From Rutidosis leptorrhynchoides (lineage: Eukaryota > Streptophyta > Magnoliopsida > Asterales > Asteraceae), in the NCBI RefSeq assembly GCF_046630445.1, contig NC_092341.1, positions 257,716,001 through 257,780,000 on the forward strand: a stretch of 64,000 nucleotides of DNA, in the 5' to 3' direction. A program made the position numbers and the translations under genes. The notes under the pieces were generated by a model. That model saw only the letters and a list, made by a program, of their open reading frames with translations, ran no database searches and was not told where the DNA came from. This document shows positions 10,914-23,215 of the stretch, in pieces. How positions within the stretch are numbered: the first letter of the stretch is position 1; every line of letters begins with the position of its first letter.

Positions 10914-12292
10914 ACTATCTTAAAAGCCGAAAGCGCAACGCTAATATATAAAAAAAAAAATTTTTATCTACTTTTATTAAAAGTCGTTTTTGTAAAAATT
11001 ACGTTTTAATTATTCAAAAATATAAAAAGAAAAACAAAAATATAAGTATTTTTAGGATTTTGTTAAATATTTAAGTTTTATAAGTTTCTTTATCTTTATT
11101 TTAATTTATAAAAATATAAATTTTATTAAAAATCGTTTATTTAAACTAAAAACAGAAAAAAGAAAATAAAAAAAAAAAAAAATAAAGAAAAACGCGTAAA
11201 AGTGAAACCTGTCAACTGTTTTTCTGGACCCCGCGACTTGCGGGGTTTTCCTCTTTATTTGCCGCGACTCGCGGAGGTTTTCTGACACACGGACAAAAAC
11301 CCTAAAACCGCATTAATCACGGGTTATTATTTATTATTATTATTTAAACATTATTATTATTATTATTATTATTAGTTTTAAGTTTTATTTTTATTTAATT
11401 TATGTATTTTGTTTAAATAAGTTTAATTAAATTGTAAAATTAGTAGTTTTATTAAATAAATAATATAAAAATAATATTTTTATAAAAATTGTACTTTTTA
11501 CAACTTTTTGTATATTTTTATATTTTGTACCTTTTTAATCGTTGTAGCGTAATATTTGTATTTTTTAGCTCATATTTAATTTTAAACTTAGTTTTTGCTA
11601 TAGTTATTTTTACTCCTAGATTTTTAGGCTTTGCCGTAGAATTCCTTAAGTGCTTTTTCTTTAGACTAAGATTTAGGTGCTTTAGAATTTTGCGACGCCT
11701 TTTTAAGTTTTAGTTTCTTTTTAAGTTATTTCCATTTGGGATTTAGTTTTTTCCTGTAAGCTTTAATATTTTTAGACCTTTTACTATGTATCAATTATCA
11801 TTCCAATTAGTAATTTCAATTTGCGATTATAATTTTAAGTTAGTTGTAGTAATAAGGTTAAATTAGTTAAGTATTTTTAAGTTTTGATAAGTTTCTTTTA
11901 TTTCCGTCACCTTTTATTTTTCAACCATTTTTCTTTTTCGACATTTTTCGACGCGCAATCTTTTTCTCTCTTATTTCTCGCTATTCTAGTTTTAGGACTT
12001 AGAATTTTTTTTCTACTTCTTATCTAAATTTCTTAAAATTACGAAAATTTATTTTGAGTGGTTAAATTAATAGACACCCAAAATTTTCTGGTTCGTAGTA
12101 ATAGTTGGATTTGTACGTGGACCGGGTTATTGGAGCCAAACAGTCCTCAATTATATTGAGACCAAACGAATCCTGCCCCTCTGCTGCATCTTTTGGCTAT
12201 TCGAAACGTGGGCAAAATCAGAAAAGTCTATTGATTGGATAACTTATTATAATTTTTCTTTCCTTTTAAAAAACTAATAGGATATTCAGTGA
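10914..12292 (+). other. Untranslated leader with a third palindrome pair, copy B
   Basis: 1.4 kb of T-rich leader between PBS and gag. CCCCGCGACTTGCGGGG (11229-11245) and CCGCGACTCGCGG (11262-11274) repeat the U3 motif pair with the same 31-bp centre spacing. An ATT microsatellite lies at about 11325-11375. A pyrimidine tract and CAG end just before the gag ATG (about 12260-12290), so a leader intron is possible. No convincing ORF is seen. Confidence 0.65.
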
Positions 12293-15200
12293 ATGCACCG
12301 AGCAAGACGTTCATCACCTTTTGTACGTTCACCACCTGTAACTCGATCAAGACATCGTTTAACAAATATAACCGCCGTTGATTTTTCTTTAGAATCGTCA
12401 TCCAGTCGACCAAGTACTTCAGTTCAAATTTCCGATAATCCAGTTTTTGAAACAAACCTCACAATTGAGAATCCAGAAAATATTCAGGAACGGTTTGTAG
12501 ATCCTGAACCATTAAACTTTCCTCCGGAACCACCAATCATTCAAACAGAGATTGTTGAGGAACGAACTATTAAATCAGAACCATCTAGTGATACCGAGTC
12601 AACAAATTCAATTATGGAGAATCTGGAACCTTTAAGTATGGAAGACCGAATGAGAGCTAAACGCACTGGCCAAGGTCACGCAATTACTCATCCAGACATT
12701 AATGCGCCAGATTATGAAATCAAAGGACAAATTCTACACATGGTGACTAATCAATGCCAATTTAGTGGTGCGCCGAAGGAAGATCCAAATGAACATCTAC
12801 GTACCTTTAATAGGATCTGCACACTATTTAAAATCCGAGAAGTGGAGGATGAACAGATATATCTCATGTTATTTCCCTGGACTTTAAAGGGAGAAGCCAA
12901 AGATTGGTTGGAATCATTACCTGAAGGGGCGATTGATACATGGGACGTTTTAATTGACAAATTTCTTAAACAATTCTTTCCTGCATCTAAAGCAGTAAGA
13001 CTTCAAGCAGAAATTGTTACGTTCACACAGAAGCCAAATGAAACTCTATATGAGGCGTGGACAAGATATGGAAAGTTGTTAAGAGGATGTCCGCAACATG
13101 GTTTAGACACCTGTCAAATAGTACAAATATTCTACCAAGGATGCGACATCACTACAAGGAAAGATATAGATATAGCAGCTGGTGGTTCTATTATGAAGAA
13201 AACCGAAACTGATGCTTACAAAATTATTGATAATACTGCTTCCCACTCACATGAGTGGCACCAAGAAAAAGACATCATTAGATCATCTAAAGCAGCTAGA
13301 GCCGATTCTAGCCATGACTTAGATTCCATTTCAGCAAAGATAGATGCTTTCGAGAGACGAATGGAAAAGATGACTAAGGATATTCATGCTATACGAATTA
13401 GTTGTGAGCAGTGTGGAGGACCACATTTGACAAAAGATTGTCTCAATATTGAATTAACAATGGAACAAAGAGAGAATATTTCATACATAAACCAAAGGCC
13501 TGGAAATAATTATCAGAATAATTATCAACCGCCAAGACCGATTTACAATCAAAACCAGAATTATAACCGAAATATTCCATACAATAACCAACAAGGTCCT
13601 AGCAATCAACAAGTATCCAATAATACGTATAATCAGCAAAGACCGAATTTTCAAAACAAACCACCACAACAAACCGATGATAAAAAGCCAAATTTAGAAG
13701 ATATGATGACGAAGCTAGTTGAAACTCAAACGCAGTTTTTCACATCTCAAAAACAAACCAATGAACAAAATGCTCAAGCATTTAGAAATCAACAAGCTTC
13801 TATTCAAAATCTGGAACAAGAAGTAAGTAACCTAGCAAGGTTAATAGGTGAAAGAAAACCGGGAAGTTTACCAAGCGATACAAATGCTAACCCCCGGAAT
13901 GAAACAGCTAAAGCTATTACCACAAGAAGTGGTACAACACTTAAACCACCTGAAATACCTGTAACTTCTGATGAAACTATTCCTACTCCACAAGAACCAC
14001 AACCTGATCAGGATAAAGAAAAAGAACCGGTAGTTGAAAAGGTTAATGAAGATAACACAGTTAAGGATAAACCTTATGTTAAACCATACCAACCACCACT
14101 TCCTTATCCGAGTAAAATGAAGAAAGAAAAACTTGAAGCCGAGCAATCCAAATTCTTGGATATGTTTAAACAGATAAATGTAAATCTTCCTTTCATTGAT
14201 GTGATTTCAGGAATGCCAAGATATGCTAAATTCTTGAAAGATCTAATCACGAATAGAAAGAAAATGGAAGAACTCTCGGCTGTTACTATGAATGCCAATT
14301 GTTCAGCAGTGCTGTTGAATAAGATACCAGAAAAACTATCTGATCCAGGAAGTTTCACAATTCCATGTTTTCTGGGTAGTCTTAGTTCAATAGAAGCATT
14401 GGCTGATTTAGGTGCTAGTATAAATCTAATGCCGTATTCACTATACGCTAAACTAGACCTTGGAGAATTGAAACCAACCAGAATAAGCATACAACTAGCC
14501 GATAGATCAATAAAATATCCTAGAGGGATAATGGAGAACATGCTAGTTAAAGTTGGTACTTTAGTATTTCCAGTAGATTTTGTTGTTTTGGACATGGAAG
14601 AAGATTCTCAAGTTCCTCTCATATTAGGAAGACCATTCTTAAACACGGCTAAAGCAATGATAGACGTGTTCGGTAAGAAACTGACCCTAAGTATAGAGGA
14701 TGAGAGTGTTACCTTTTCAGTTGATAGAGCAATGCAACAACCACAATCTGCAGATGATACATGTTATTATATTCAAACTATAGATGCACATGCAGAATTA
14801 TTAAAAGAATTTCCAGAATTACAAGGAACAGGAGAATGTTCTTTAGGAGAAGGTAATGAACCAATTGATGAAGCTGAAATGTTAGCTACACTAATAGCTA
14901 ATGGATATGAACCAACAACAGAAGAAATTCAAATGCTAAAAGAAGAAGACAGATATCGATATAAATCATCGATAGAAGAACCTCCGAAATTAGAGTTAAA
15001 GCCACTTCCAAACCATTTGGAATACGCTTATTTACATGGTGAATCTGAATTACCTGTAATAATATCGTCTTCTCTTACTGAAAATGAGAAATCACAGCTC
15101 ATTTCTGTGTTGAAAGCTCATAAACCAGCCATTGCATGGAAGATTCATGATATTAAAGGAATAAGTCCTTCGTATTGCACACATAAAATCCTTATGGAAG

Positions 15201-17899
15201 AAGGTCATAAAACGTATGTGCAACGCCAACGAAGACTAAATCCTAATATGCAAGATGTAGTTAAGAAAGAGATTATTAAGCTGCTAGATGCAGGTTTGAT
15301 ATATCCAATTTCTGATAGTCCATGGGTAAGCCCAGTTCAATGCGTGCCTAAGAAGGGTGGCATGACTGTCATCACAAACGAGAAAAATGAGCTTATTCCT
15401 ACTAGGACTGTAACAGGATGGCGTGTATGTATTGATTATAGAAAATTAAATGACGCCACCAGAAAAGATCACTTTCCCTTACCTTTCATAGATCAAATGT
15501 TGGAAAGATTAGCCGGAAATAGTTACTATTGTTTTCTAGATGGATTTTCCGGATATTTTCAAATTCCAATAGCACCCGAAGATCAAGAGAAAACCACATT
15601 CACGTGCCCTTATGGTACTTTTGCTTACAAACGCATGCCATTTGGACTTTGTAACGCCCCTGCAACCTTTCAAAGGTGTATGATGGCGATTTTTCACGAC
15701 ATGATAGAAGAATGCATGGAAGTATTCATGGATGACTTTTCAGTCTTCGGGGATACATTTAAATCATGTCTAGTTAATCTGGAACGAATGCTAATTAGAT
15801 GCGAAAAATCAAATCTAGTACTTAATTGGGAGAAATGCCATTTCATGGTTAAAGAAGGCATCGTTCTTGGACATAAAATTTCAAAAGAAGGAATTGAAGT
15901 GGATAGAGCTAAAGTAGATGTAATTGCTAAACTTCCACATCCCACCAATGTTAGAGGAGTTAGGAGTTTTCTAGGGCATGCCGGTTTTTACCGACGTTTC
16001 ATAAAAGATTTTTCAAAAATTGCCACTCCTATGAATAAACTCCTAGAAAAGGATGCGCCATTCATCTTTTCAGATGAATGTATCAAATCTTTTAATATTC
16101 TTAAAGAAAAACTCACTAATGCACCAATCATGATAACACCAAATTGGAATCTACCATTTGAACTAATGTGCGATGCAAGTGATTTTGCAATGGGAGCCGT
16201 TTTAGGACAAAGGATTGAAAAACGATTTCAACCTATATATTATGCTAGTAAGACATTACAAGGAGCACAAACGAACTATACAACTACTGAAAAAGAACTC
16301 CTTGCTATTGTCTTTGCTTTTGACAAATTTCGATCATATCTCGTTCTAGCAAAAACGGTGGTCTATACCGACCATTCTGCTCTTAGATACCTATTTTCAA
16401 AACAAGATGCTAAACCAAGATTAATCCGTTGGATCTTACTCTTACAAGAGTTTGATATTGAAATCCGAGATAAAAAAGGAGCAGAAAATCTCGCCGCTGA
16501 TCATCTTTCTCGTCTTGAAAATCCCGAATTAGAAGTTTTGAATGAATCAGCCATACAAGACAACTTTCCTGATGAATATCTATTGAAGATAGATTATAAA
16601 GAAATCCCATGGTTTGCAGACTATGCAAACTACTTAGTTTGTGGATTCCTTGAAAAAGGATTATCATACCAAAGACGAAAGAAATTCTTCAGTGATATAA
16701 AACACTATTTCTGGGAAGATCCACATCTGTTTAAAAGTTGTCCCGATGGAATAATACGCCGATGTGTATTTGGAGATGAAGCTAGTAAAATTTTAAACCA
16801 TTGTCACACAGGACCAACAGGAGGGCATTATGGGCCTCAACTAACAGCAAGAAAAGTTTATGAAGCTGGATTCTATTGGCCTACAATTTACAAAGACGCA
16901 CACCTTCTTTGCAAATCCTGTGATGCATGTCAAAGGGCCGGAAGAATAAGTCAACGTGATGAAATGCCACAAAATGTCATCCAAGTATGTGAAGTATTTG
17001 ACATTTGGGGTATTGACTTTATGGGTCCATTTCCAAAATCTCATAATAATCTCTATATTCTCGTAGCCATTGATTATGTATCTAAATGGGCGGAAGCACA
17101 AGCACTCCCAACTAACGATGCACGAGTTGTAGTCAACTTTTTAAAACGTCTTTTTGCAAGGTTTGGAACACCGAAAGCTTTAATAAGTGATCGGGGTACT
17201 CATTTCTGTAATAATCAACTTGAGAAAGTTCTTAAAAGATATGGAGTAACTCATAAAATCTCCACCTCATATCATCCACAAACAAGTGGACAAGTTGAAA
17301 ATACTAACCGAGCTTTAAAACGTATTCTAGAGAAAACCGTAGGATCAAATCCAAAGGAATGGTCCATTAAATTGGAGGATGCACTCTGGGCTTTTAGAAC
17401 AGCCTACAAAACTCCAATTGGAACCACACCTTTTAGACTTGTTTATGGAAAAGCATGTCATCTTCCAGTAGAAATTGAACACAAAGCATTTTGGGCTTTG
17501 AAGACATGTAATCTTGATTTACATGAAGCCGGACGTCTACGATTAAGTCAACTAAACGAATTAGAAGAATTAAGACATGAAGCATACGAAAATTCGTTAA
17601 TCTACAAAGAAAGAACGAAGAAATGGCATGATAAAAGAATCAGAAGTTCAAAAGAATTTAAAGAAGGAGACAGAGTTCTTCTTTTCAATTCACGATTCAA
17701 GCTATTTCCTGGAAAATTGAAATCAAGATGGTCTGGACCATTTATAGTCAAAAGAGTTTTCCCATACGGAACGATAGAATTAATAAATTCAAATGGGATT
17801 GAATTTAAAGTTAATGGTCACAGAATTAAACATTACATACATGGTCCGATGGAGGTCAACAACGAAGTTAATCACAATTTCGATGCCACAGCTAACTAA
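12293..17899 (+). CDS. Gag-Pol polyprotein of Athila-type element, copy B
   Basis: A single open frame of 1868 codons with the order Gag, protease, RT, RNase H, integrase. The Gag core is at about 150-290. A zinc knuckle [13 protein letters not shown] is at 371-383 (C-X2-C-X3-H-X4-C, the short Athila form), followed by an Asn/Gln-rich linker (about 400-470). The protease carries DLGA at 705-708, where most families have DTGA or DSGA. The RT active site is FMDD at 1145-1148. RNase H starts around CDAS (D1294). Integrase has an HHCC finger from H1503 and the catalytic triad D1575, D1633, E1669 (DD35E), then RWSGPF near 1812. No chromodomain is present. All catalytic residues are there, so the protein may be functional. 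It makes element cDNA in virus-like particles and integrates it. The start is the first ATG of the frame. Confidence 0.95.
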   Translation: MHRARRSSPFVRSPPVTRSRHRLTNITAVDFSLESSSSRPSTSVQISDNPVFETNLTIENPENIQERFVDPEPLNFPPEPPIIQTEIVEERTIKSEPSSDTESTNSIMENLEPLSMEDRMRAKRTGQGHAITHPDINAPDYEIKGQILHMVTNQCQFSGAPKEDPNEHLRTFNRICTLFKIREVEDEQIYLMLFPWTLKGEAKDWLESLPEGAIDTWDVLIDKFLKQFFPASKAVRLQAEIVTFTQKPNETLYEAWTRYGKLLRGCPQHGLDTCQIVQIFYQGCDITTRKDIDIAAGGSIMKKTETDAYKIIDNTASHSHEWHQEKDIIRSSKAARADSSHDLDSISAKIDAFERRMEKMTKDIHAIRISCEQCGGPHLTKDCLNIELTMEQRENISYINQRPGNNYQNNYQPPRPIYNQNQNYNRNIPYNNQQGPSNQQVSNNTYNQQRPNFQNKPPQQTDDKKPNLEDMMTKLVETQTQFFTSQKQTNEQNAQAFRNQQASIQNLEQEVSNLARLIGERKPGSLPSDTNANPRNETAKAITTRSGTTLKPPEIPVTSDETIPTPQEPQPDQDKEKEPVVEKVNEDNTVKDKPYVKPYQPPLPYPSKMKKEKLEAEQSKFLDMFKQINVNLPFIDVISGMPRYAKFLKDLITNRKKMEELSAVTMNANCSAVLLNKIPEKLSDPGSFTIPCFLGSLSSIEALADLGASINLMPYSLYAKLDLGELKPTRISIQLADRSIKYPRGIMENMLVKVGTLVFPVDFVVLDMEEDSQVPLILGRPFLNTAKAMIDVFGKKLTLSIEDESVTFSVDRAMQQPQSADDTCYYIQTIDAHAELLKEFPELQGTGECSLGEGNEPIDEAEMLATLIANGYEPTTEEIQMLKEEDRYRYKSSIEEPPKLELKPLPNHLEYAYLHGESELPVIISSSLTENEKSQLISVLKAHKPAIAWKIHDIKGISPSYCTHKILMEEGHKTYVQRQRRLNPNMQDVVKKEIIKLLDAGLIYPISDSPWVSPVQCVPKKGGMTVITNEKNELIPTRTVTGWRVCIDYRKLNDATRKDHFPLPFIDQMLERLAGNSYYCFLDGFSGYFQIPIAPEDQEKTTFTCPYGTFAYKRMPFGLCNAPATFQRCMMAIFHDMIEECMEVFMDDFSVFGDTFKSCLVNLERMLIRCEKSNLVLNWEKCHFMVKEGIVLGHKISKEGIEVDRAKVDVIAKLPHPTNVRGVRSFLGHAGFYRRFIKDFSKIATPMNKLLEKDAPFIFSDECIKSFNILKEKLTNAPIMITPNWNLPFELMCDASDFAMGAVLGQRIEKRFQPIYYASKTLQGAQTNYTTTEKELLAIVFAFDKFRSYLVLAKTVVYTDHSALRYLFSKQDAKPRLIRWILLLQEFDIEIRDKKGAENLAADHLSRLENPELEVLNESAIQDNFPDEYLLKIDYKEIPWFADYANYLVCGFLEKGLSYQRRKKFFSDIKHYFWEDPHLFKSCPDGIIRRCVFGDEASKILNHCHTGPTGGHYGPQLTARKVYEAGFYWPTIYKDAHLLCKSCDACQRAGRISQRDEMPQNVIQVCEVFDIWGIDFMGPFPKSHNNLYILVAIDYVSKWAEAQALPTNDARVVVNFLKRLFARFGTPKALISDRGTHFCNNQLEKVLKRYGVTHKISTSYHPQTSGQVENTNRALKRILEKTVGSNPKEWSIKLEDALWAFRTAYKTPIGTTPFRLVYGKACHLPVEIEHKAFWALKTCNLDLHEAGRLRLSQLNELEELRHEAYENSLIYKERTKKWHDKRIRSSKEFKEGDRVLLFNSRFKLFPGKLKSRWSGPFIVKRVFPYGTIELINSNGIEFKVNGHRIKHYIHGPMEVNNEVNHNFDATAN

Positions 17900-17907
17900 G
17901 TGTGGGG
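17898..17907 (+). promoter_or_regulatory. PPT-like motif AAGTGTGGGG after pol (copy B)
   Basis: Overlaps the pol stop, as in copy A at 860. It is the same decamer as the LTR-adjacent PPT at 23201-23210, apart from the last base. Confidence 0.45.
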
Positions 17908-18021
17908 AGAATCAAGTCTTTAAAGGATAATATATATTTCTGTTAGAGTTAGATTGTCTGTTTTCGTATAGTTCTCGAAAATGGAACACGTATGGTCTTT
18001 CCCTAGCAGACCTTAAAGAAC

Positions 18022-18060
18022 TAGTCTTCTCCCCCCATTCTGAATTTTTATTTTTTTTAG
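18022..18060 (+). other. Splice-acceptor-like tract before small ORF (copy B)
   Basis: CTTCTCCCCCCATTCTG followed by a T tract and AG at 18059-18060. The ATG follows at 18072. It is conserved with copy A although the bases between AG and ATG differ, which fits constraint on the tract itself. Inference only. Confidence 0.4.
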
Positions 18061-18071
18061 GTTTTTACGAT

Positions 18072-18488
18072 ATGAAGACTGCCTGTGAACTAAACCATGG
18101 TCTAATGCTACACGCTTTGATCACTAAACGTAATAATGACATACTACCGAGTGAAATAGTATCAGTAATCAGAGAAAGAATGGACGGAGTTAGAAAAGGA
18201 TCCAGATGCGAAGATAATAAGTTACAATTTGGTAAAGGAAAATCAAAATCCGCAGCGAAAAGAAGAGCACGACACCTAGAAAAATGTCACAAATGCGGAA
18301 AATGGTCACATGGAGGTAAATGTTCAAATAATCAAACCTATTCAAATACCGAATTTGTTACTTTATGCAGAGACGGACCGTTCATATGTTTAGAAGAAAA
18401 GACAATGAATGCTCGAGGTTACGCCTATGCAGCCATGGAAAACCAATTAAACCGACTATCTTATGAATATAATAGATCCTATAACTAA
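18072..18488 (+). CDS. Small zinc-knuckle-like accessory ORF, copy B
   Basis: An intact 138-codon ORF matching copy A's 1026-1442. It has a basic tract (KGKSKSAAKRRARHLEK) and then CHKCGKWSHGGKC (C-X2-C-X4-H-X3-C). It lies 170 bp after pol in a different reading frame, so it needs its own message or a spliced one. The acceptor at 18060 and donor at 18505 make it look like an internal exon. The function is unknown. Nucleic-acid binding is inferred from the basic and Cys/His-rich composition. There is no signal peptide or membrane segment. Confidence 0.6.
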   Translation: MKTACELNHGLMLHALITKRNNDILPSEIVSVIRERMDGVRKGSRCEDNKLQFGKGKSKSAAKRRARHLEKCHKCGKWSHGGKCSNNQTYSNTEFVTLCRDGPFICLEEKTMNARGYAYAAMENQLNRLSYEYNRSYN

Positions 18489-18501
18489 GAAATCTATTTC
18501 A

Positions 18502-18510
18502 CAGGTATGT
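18502..18510 (+). other. Splice-donor-like CAG|GTATGT (copy B)
   Basis: The position relative to the ORF stop is the same as the GTAAGT donor in copy A (1459). GTATGT is a common plant 5' splice site. Its natural partner would be the acceptor at 19786-19788. Confidence 0.35.
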
Positions 18511-19463
18511 CTGTACAGTTTTTATTTTTATTTTTTTTATTTTTAACCTTTTGATAATAAACGCTAATTTGTTCGCTAAAAAGTATTAAATTGGTATTAA
18601 ATAAAATTAGGTTTGGCGACCGAAATTATTGATATCGTTCAAAAATTTATTACATCACTGCGAAATTTAACGTTTATTCTTAAGGTATAAATATCTTTAA
18701 TCAATCAACGCAAAATATTTCAAAAATTCGTCATGAGTTAAATTAGGTCTTGGAACCGAAATTACTTTACCGAAAAGAGGGGCGCATATTTTTGATAATA
18801 TTTGATTGATTAAAGTGGGATAAAAAGACAAAAAGATTTTTAATTTTATTTTTACCATGTTTTTTTTTATCTTAATATTTAAATCTTAAATTAATATTGT
18901 AAACTTTGTAAAAACAATATTTTTAAAATTGTAAATATTTGAAAAATTAATATAAGTTTGGTGTAAATTTATAATATGAATTTTTAAATTAAGTTTGGTT
19001 TGAATTTTTAATTTTTAAAATATGAAATTTTAATTTTATGCATTTCAAATTTTAAGTTTGGTGTGAATTTTTAATTTTTAATATTAATTTTGAATTTTAT
19101 ATTTATGTTGTGTGAATTTAAAAACAAAAATTTACTTTATCTCATTAAGTTAAAAATATGATTTTTAAAATTCGTCGTAAGTTGAAGACTAGGTCTTTGA
19201 ACCGAAATTGCTTTACCCGAGGGAGGGACGAGAACTTTTATTATCATTATTTTTAATCTTATTGATTTAAAGTATGCCAAAAACATTAAAAAAAAAAAAC
19301 CCAAAAATCTTAGCTTTTTTTTAAAACAATCGCTACAAAAAGACAAATTTTAAAATTTTGTCGAGGGACGGACTAGGACATCGATCCGAAACGACCTCGT
19401 CCTAAATAACAAGGGAAACAAAATTTTAAAATTAATTTCTTAATTGTTTTATAAGTTAAAGAT

Positions 19464-19469
<6 letters not shown>
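18511..19469 (+). other. AT-rich non-coding spacer, copy B
   Basis: Equivalent to copy A 1465-2357. It has many A/T runs and no supported ORF. Confidence 0.7.

Positions 19470-19514
<45 letters not shown>
19470..19514 (+). repeat. A45 tract marking a ~590-bp deletion in copy B
   Basis: A run of 45 A replaces copy A's A tract plus everything from 2377 to about 2966. The lost block holds the palindrome pair, the TATA-like box, the env-position first exon and its donor. Homology resumes at ATTCATGAACTTGATT (copy A 2969). It could be a true deletion, a family polymorphism, or an assembly error at a homopolymer. Confidence 0.75.
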
Positions 19515-19516
<2 letters not shown>

Positions 19517-19788
19517 CATGAACTTGATTTTTGAAAGATAATGCCATTTGAGACTTGTTTATTTGCTAGTAATGATTATTTTGACATGTTATTTGAGTTG
19601 AATGCTTATGAACTTGGCGAAAATTTTCGTATATGCTTATTTGAAAAAGTGTAGATTTGATAAAAATGTGAAAATAAGCTTAAGTTTGATATAAATTGAT
19701 AATGTCATTGTAATTATTTTGATTGATGATTTTGCTGACACTAATGCATATTTGGATGCACAAAATTTGTGTTTGATGTGTTTTGCAG

Positions 19789-21135
19789 AATGAAAGGGGT
19801 GAATCTTCATCCCAAGCCCGCCATGCTCCTGCTGAGAACTTGGAACAACAGGAGGTAGATAACTACTACAAGCAGGATGTACCTCATCCAGTCATGACCT
19901 TTTCAGATATGCATTTGGAACAATTGCACCCGAACCTGAGATTTGACAGACTTTGGATAGATTATCCAAAATATCAACGGGGTTTGCATACTCTTCATTC
20001 CAAGGTTGTTGAGGTACCGAGGGTCATAGAATGGGGACCCTTGGAAGCTGTAGAATTGGCCGGGCCAATTAGGGAATTACTGGTACAGAGGTATGGTAAT
20101 TCTTATTTTAATGACTGGATATGTTTATTCACCATACGCAGACCTGTATATAAAGTATGGTGTGAAGAGTTGTTATGTAGTATAGAGTTGAATGATCGGG
20201 TAGCTAGTTTAACCGATCGTTCTTTTATTAGATTTTTGTTAGGCGGTTCGATGCGCCACATGTCTTTACTGGACATGGCTCAGGCTTTACGTATATACAC
20301 GCCTGAGGAATTAGCGTCTGCCGATTGTAGAGGATTGATACTAAACGGTAGGAAAATAGATGAGAATTTTGATACACACGGTGTGTGGAGTCAAATGACA
20401 AGCCATCACCGTTTTAAAGGGGGAAACTACTCTTATTTGGATATAGATAGAGCCGAATTAAGAGTAATACATAGGTTTTTAGCTAACTCGATTACACAAA
20501 GGGGTAAAAACAAAGAAAAGGTAAATGAACAAGATTTGTTTTACCATATGTGTATTCGAGACCCACACAGCGCTGTAAGTATACCATATTGTGTGGGTTA
20601 TTATTTATCAGCTATGGTTCGAGGGATGCGTCCACATAGCATAATAGGAGGTGGTATTTTTATTACTTTGATTGGTGAATATCTCGGTGTGGATATAAGT
20701 CGGGGGGGATTATTAGTAGAAGAGCCGGAACCCCGCGACACTATAGGTTTAAATGTATACCATGGTGCGAAAGTGTTGAAGCGGCGAAATAACGCCGCAG
20801 TACGATACAATGGTAGACATCCACAGGTAGAGAGAAACCAAGAACAAGGTAATGTAGGAGGGGGGAACCAGATGCAAGAAATGCAAAGGTTTATAGCTTC
20901 TCAGGAATACGAAAATGCTAGACAGAGAGCATTTGAAGATTGGCAAGTTCATCAGAACCAGATCATAGCGCATTGCCAACACATAGGTAGAAACTATATT
21001 CCTACACCGAAACCCGTCTTCCCTCCTTGGTCGATAGAGATGCAGCCACCATATCCTACGTATGACCCTGCCGAAGCATTCTATAGCACTTATGGTTATG
21101 CGTGGAACCCCTATTGGTACCAATATCATCCTTAG
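19789..21135 (+). CDS. Env-position ORF of Athila-type element, copy B (main exon)
   Basis: An open frame of 449 codons from the splice acceptor (CAG at 19786-19788) to TAG at 21133-21135. No ATG lies near its start. The first in-frame Met is about 35 codons in, so translation probably relied on an upstream exon now missing from copy B. The body resembles the Athila downstream ORF family ('putative plant transposon protein', from memory), with conserved blocks such as NEQDLFYHMCIRDP and GGGIFITLIGEYLGV. The C-terminal 60 residues are rich in Tyr, Pro and Trp. There is no signal peptide or convincing transmembrane helix, so an envelope role is not supported. The function is unknown. Confidence 0.75.
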   Translation, partial: NERGESSSQARHAPAENLEQQEVDNYYKQDVPHPVMTFSDMHLEQLHPNLRFDRLWIDYPKYQRGLHTLHSKVVEVPRVIEWGPLEAVELAGPIRELLVQRYGNSYFNDWICLFTIRRPVYKVWCEELLCSIELNDRVASLTDRSFIRFLLGGSMRHMSLLDMAQALRIYTPEELASADCRGLILNGRKIDENFDTHGVWSQMTSHHRFKGGNYSYLDIDRAELRVIHRFLANSITQRGKNKEKVNEQDLFYHMCIRDPHSAVSIPYCVGYYLSAMVRGMRPHSIIGGGIFITLIGEYLGVDISRGGLLVEEPEPRDTIGLNVYHGAKVLKRRNNAAVRYNGRHPQVERNQEQGNVGGGNQMQEMQRFIASQEYENARQRAFEDWQVHQNQIIAHCQHIGRNYIPTPKPVFPPWSIEMQPPYPTYDPAEAFYSTYGYAWNPYWYQYHP

Positions 21136-23200
21136 TTTACTTATTTTTTTTATTATTATGTAATTTGTAATTATTGATGTATTTAATATTTTTGTTAATA
21201 TTGTAATCATTTTTATAATTATCTAACTTTTATTCTTAGATTTTAATAATTTTTGAATGTGGGGTAATAAACCAAACTTCAAAAATATGTATATATGTTT
21301 GCAGTTTATCTTATGTACACAACAGGGTAAAACAACGCATTTTCAAAGACTGGCATTAAGTTCAGCAAAAGCAAGTAATTTTGACGACAATGATGCAAAA
21401 TATATGTGAAATAACAACAAGACGGAATGAACAAATGATGTGCACCATTTATCATTCAGCAAACAAACGCCAATATATTTGGAAACTTTGGTAAAAATTT
21501 AATCATTTTCACACAAATCACCCTCAATAATTTAAATTGTTACTGATTTCTTGCAAATGAGGGCATTGCAAGATCTTAAGTGTGGGAAGGGATTAAATTC
21601 TTTCGGATTTTAAAATTTTTATATTAAACACTTGGTTACCATTAAAAATACTAGTAAAGCAGTAGTTGTATTAGAATCTAGTGCTCTCTGATAAAAAGAA
21701 CAGCCCTAGTCTTATATACTGACTACCCAATTCTAGTAAAATTTTTCAAAATTTTCAATTAAATGAATTCAAATCATGTTTATACATATTTATGAACGAT
21801 AAAACTAGGTTTTAACACCGAAATTATTGTTACCTCGGAAAGGACATAAATTGAGAAACAAACTAAAATGTTAAAATTCATTTAAAATGGAATAGAGGAC
21901 GATAAAAAGAAAAATAAAAAGCCAAGTGTGGGAAAATTTACCAAGTTATTTTAAACATATGCCACATATATTTGTAACAAATAACTGAAAATACTTTTGC
22001 TTTGAACTAAACTAAACTGTTTTACCCAATGAAAGAAAAGAAGAGATGGATCTACACGATGAATCAATTCCATCATTAAAAGGAAGTAAAGTCTTCCGAA
22101 AAAGACACGCGCTTTTTGATTTAGGTCATGAAGTTGTCGTCCAGACCAGCTGTAGGTTGACGAAAAATCTAGAAAAGTCATCACTAAAATCAGCAGGAAA
22201 TCCACGGACCTCAGCATTAAACAGGGTCGCCAAGTGGTCAGATTTATCCTAACCATGAGAAGGATTTATCAAGTACAATGGGGGGGCACCGTGCAAATTA
22301 GCTGGATAAGACTAATGAATCAGATCCCCAGAAAGGATAATCTCCTTAAAGATTAAAAATCAGCTTTTAAGACTGATATTACTCAATCCTTGAGATTGAC
22401 CTTAAAGATTGAGAATTACAAACTCATGGAATTCAATGATATCTAAACTCGAGCTTAAACGAGAAAATATTTTGATCAAAATTACAAACCGATTTGTTTT
22501 CTGAAAACCCTATTTTCAATGCGTTCATTACCATTGAACGTAAAATCCTAGGAATTCACCTGGAATTCATTAGGTCACCTGAATTAAATCGGGTGTCAAC
22601 CGTAAGAACGGTGGTTGCATAGCATGGTCAAAGACAGGACTTTGTGCCAAACCGAAAAATTATAAGGGTGAGCTTTACTATTGCTCCTACCAAGAATAGT
22701 AATTGCGTCCGACACGTTATAGACCATAATCAAAAGCATGTCACGGGACATTGCCTTAACAGTTGCTTGTTCAACGCTTTCCTTTACAACCGGACGGTAG
22801 TTTGCCGAAAGGTAATATACGGAACAAGTAAACTGGACGTGTTGCTTTCCAAATACAAGGTTAGCAAGTGGGTGACACAAAACCGCAAGTTTTGAGCTAA
22901 AATTTTCAAATCTGAAACCCACCAAACCCACAAAAATATTTTGCAAACACCGGTAAAGGGTTATTCCGGAAAACTTATCTAGGGTAAAAACTAGATTTAA
23001 TTTTCAAAAGATCAAATGTTTTCATAAAGATCCAATTTCCTTAATGGATCTAAATTTTTATAGTCATGTGGGACTGTAAACCATATCGTTACTACCATTG
23101 TTTATACCGCCGTATAGAAATCACTGATGTACAAAGTGTGAAGAATAAAGAAGTGATTCTAGTATTTCAAGACAATATTGCTTGAGGACAAGCAACGCTC
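21136..23200 (+). other. Non-coding 3' spacer with repeated PPT-like motifs, copy B
   Basis: 2 kb with no supported gene. AATGTGGGG is at 21256-21264, AAGTGTGGGA at 21578-21587 and again at 21924-21933. The 21578 copy also shares upstream context (GAGGGCATTGCAAG) with the terminal PPT (GAGGACAAGCAACG). The short ORFs here are antisense or chance. Confidence 0.7.
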
Positions 23201-23215
23201 AAGTGTGGGAATATT
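23201..23215 (+). promoter_or_regulatory. Polypurine tract of copy B
   Basis: AAGTGTGGGAATATT abuts the 3' LTR's TG at 23216. Position and purine content fit the plus-strand primer of reverse transcription. Confidence 0.7.
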
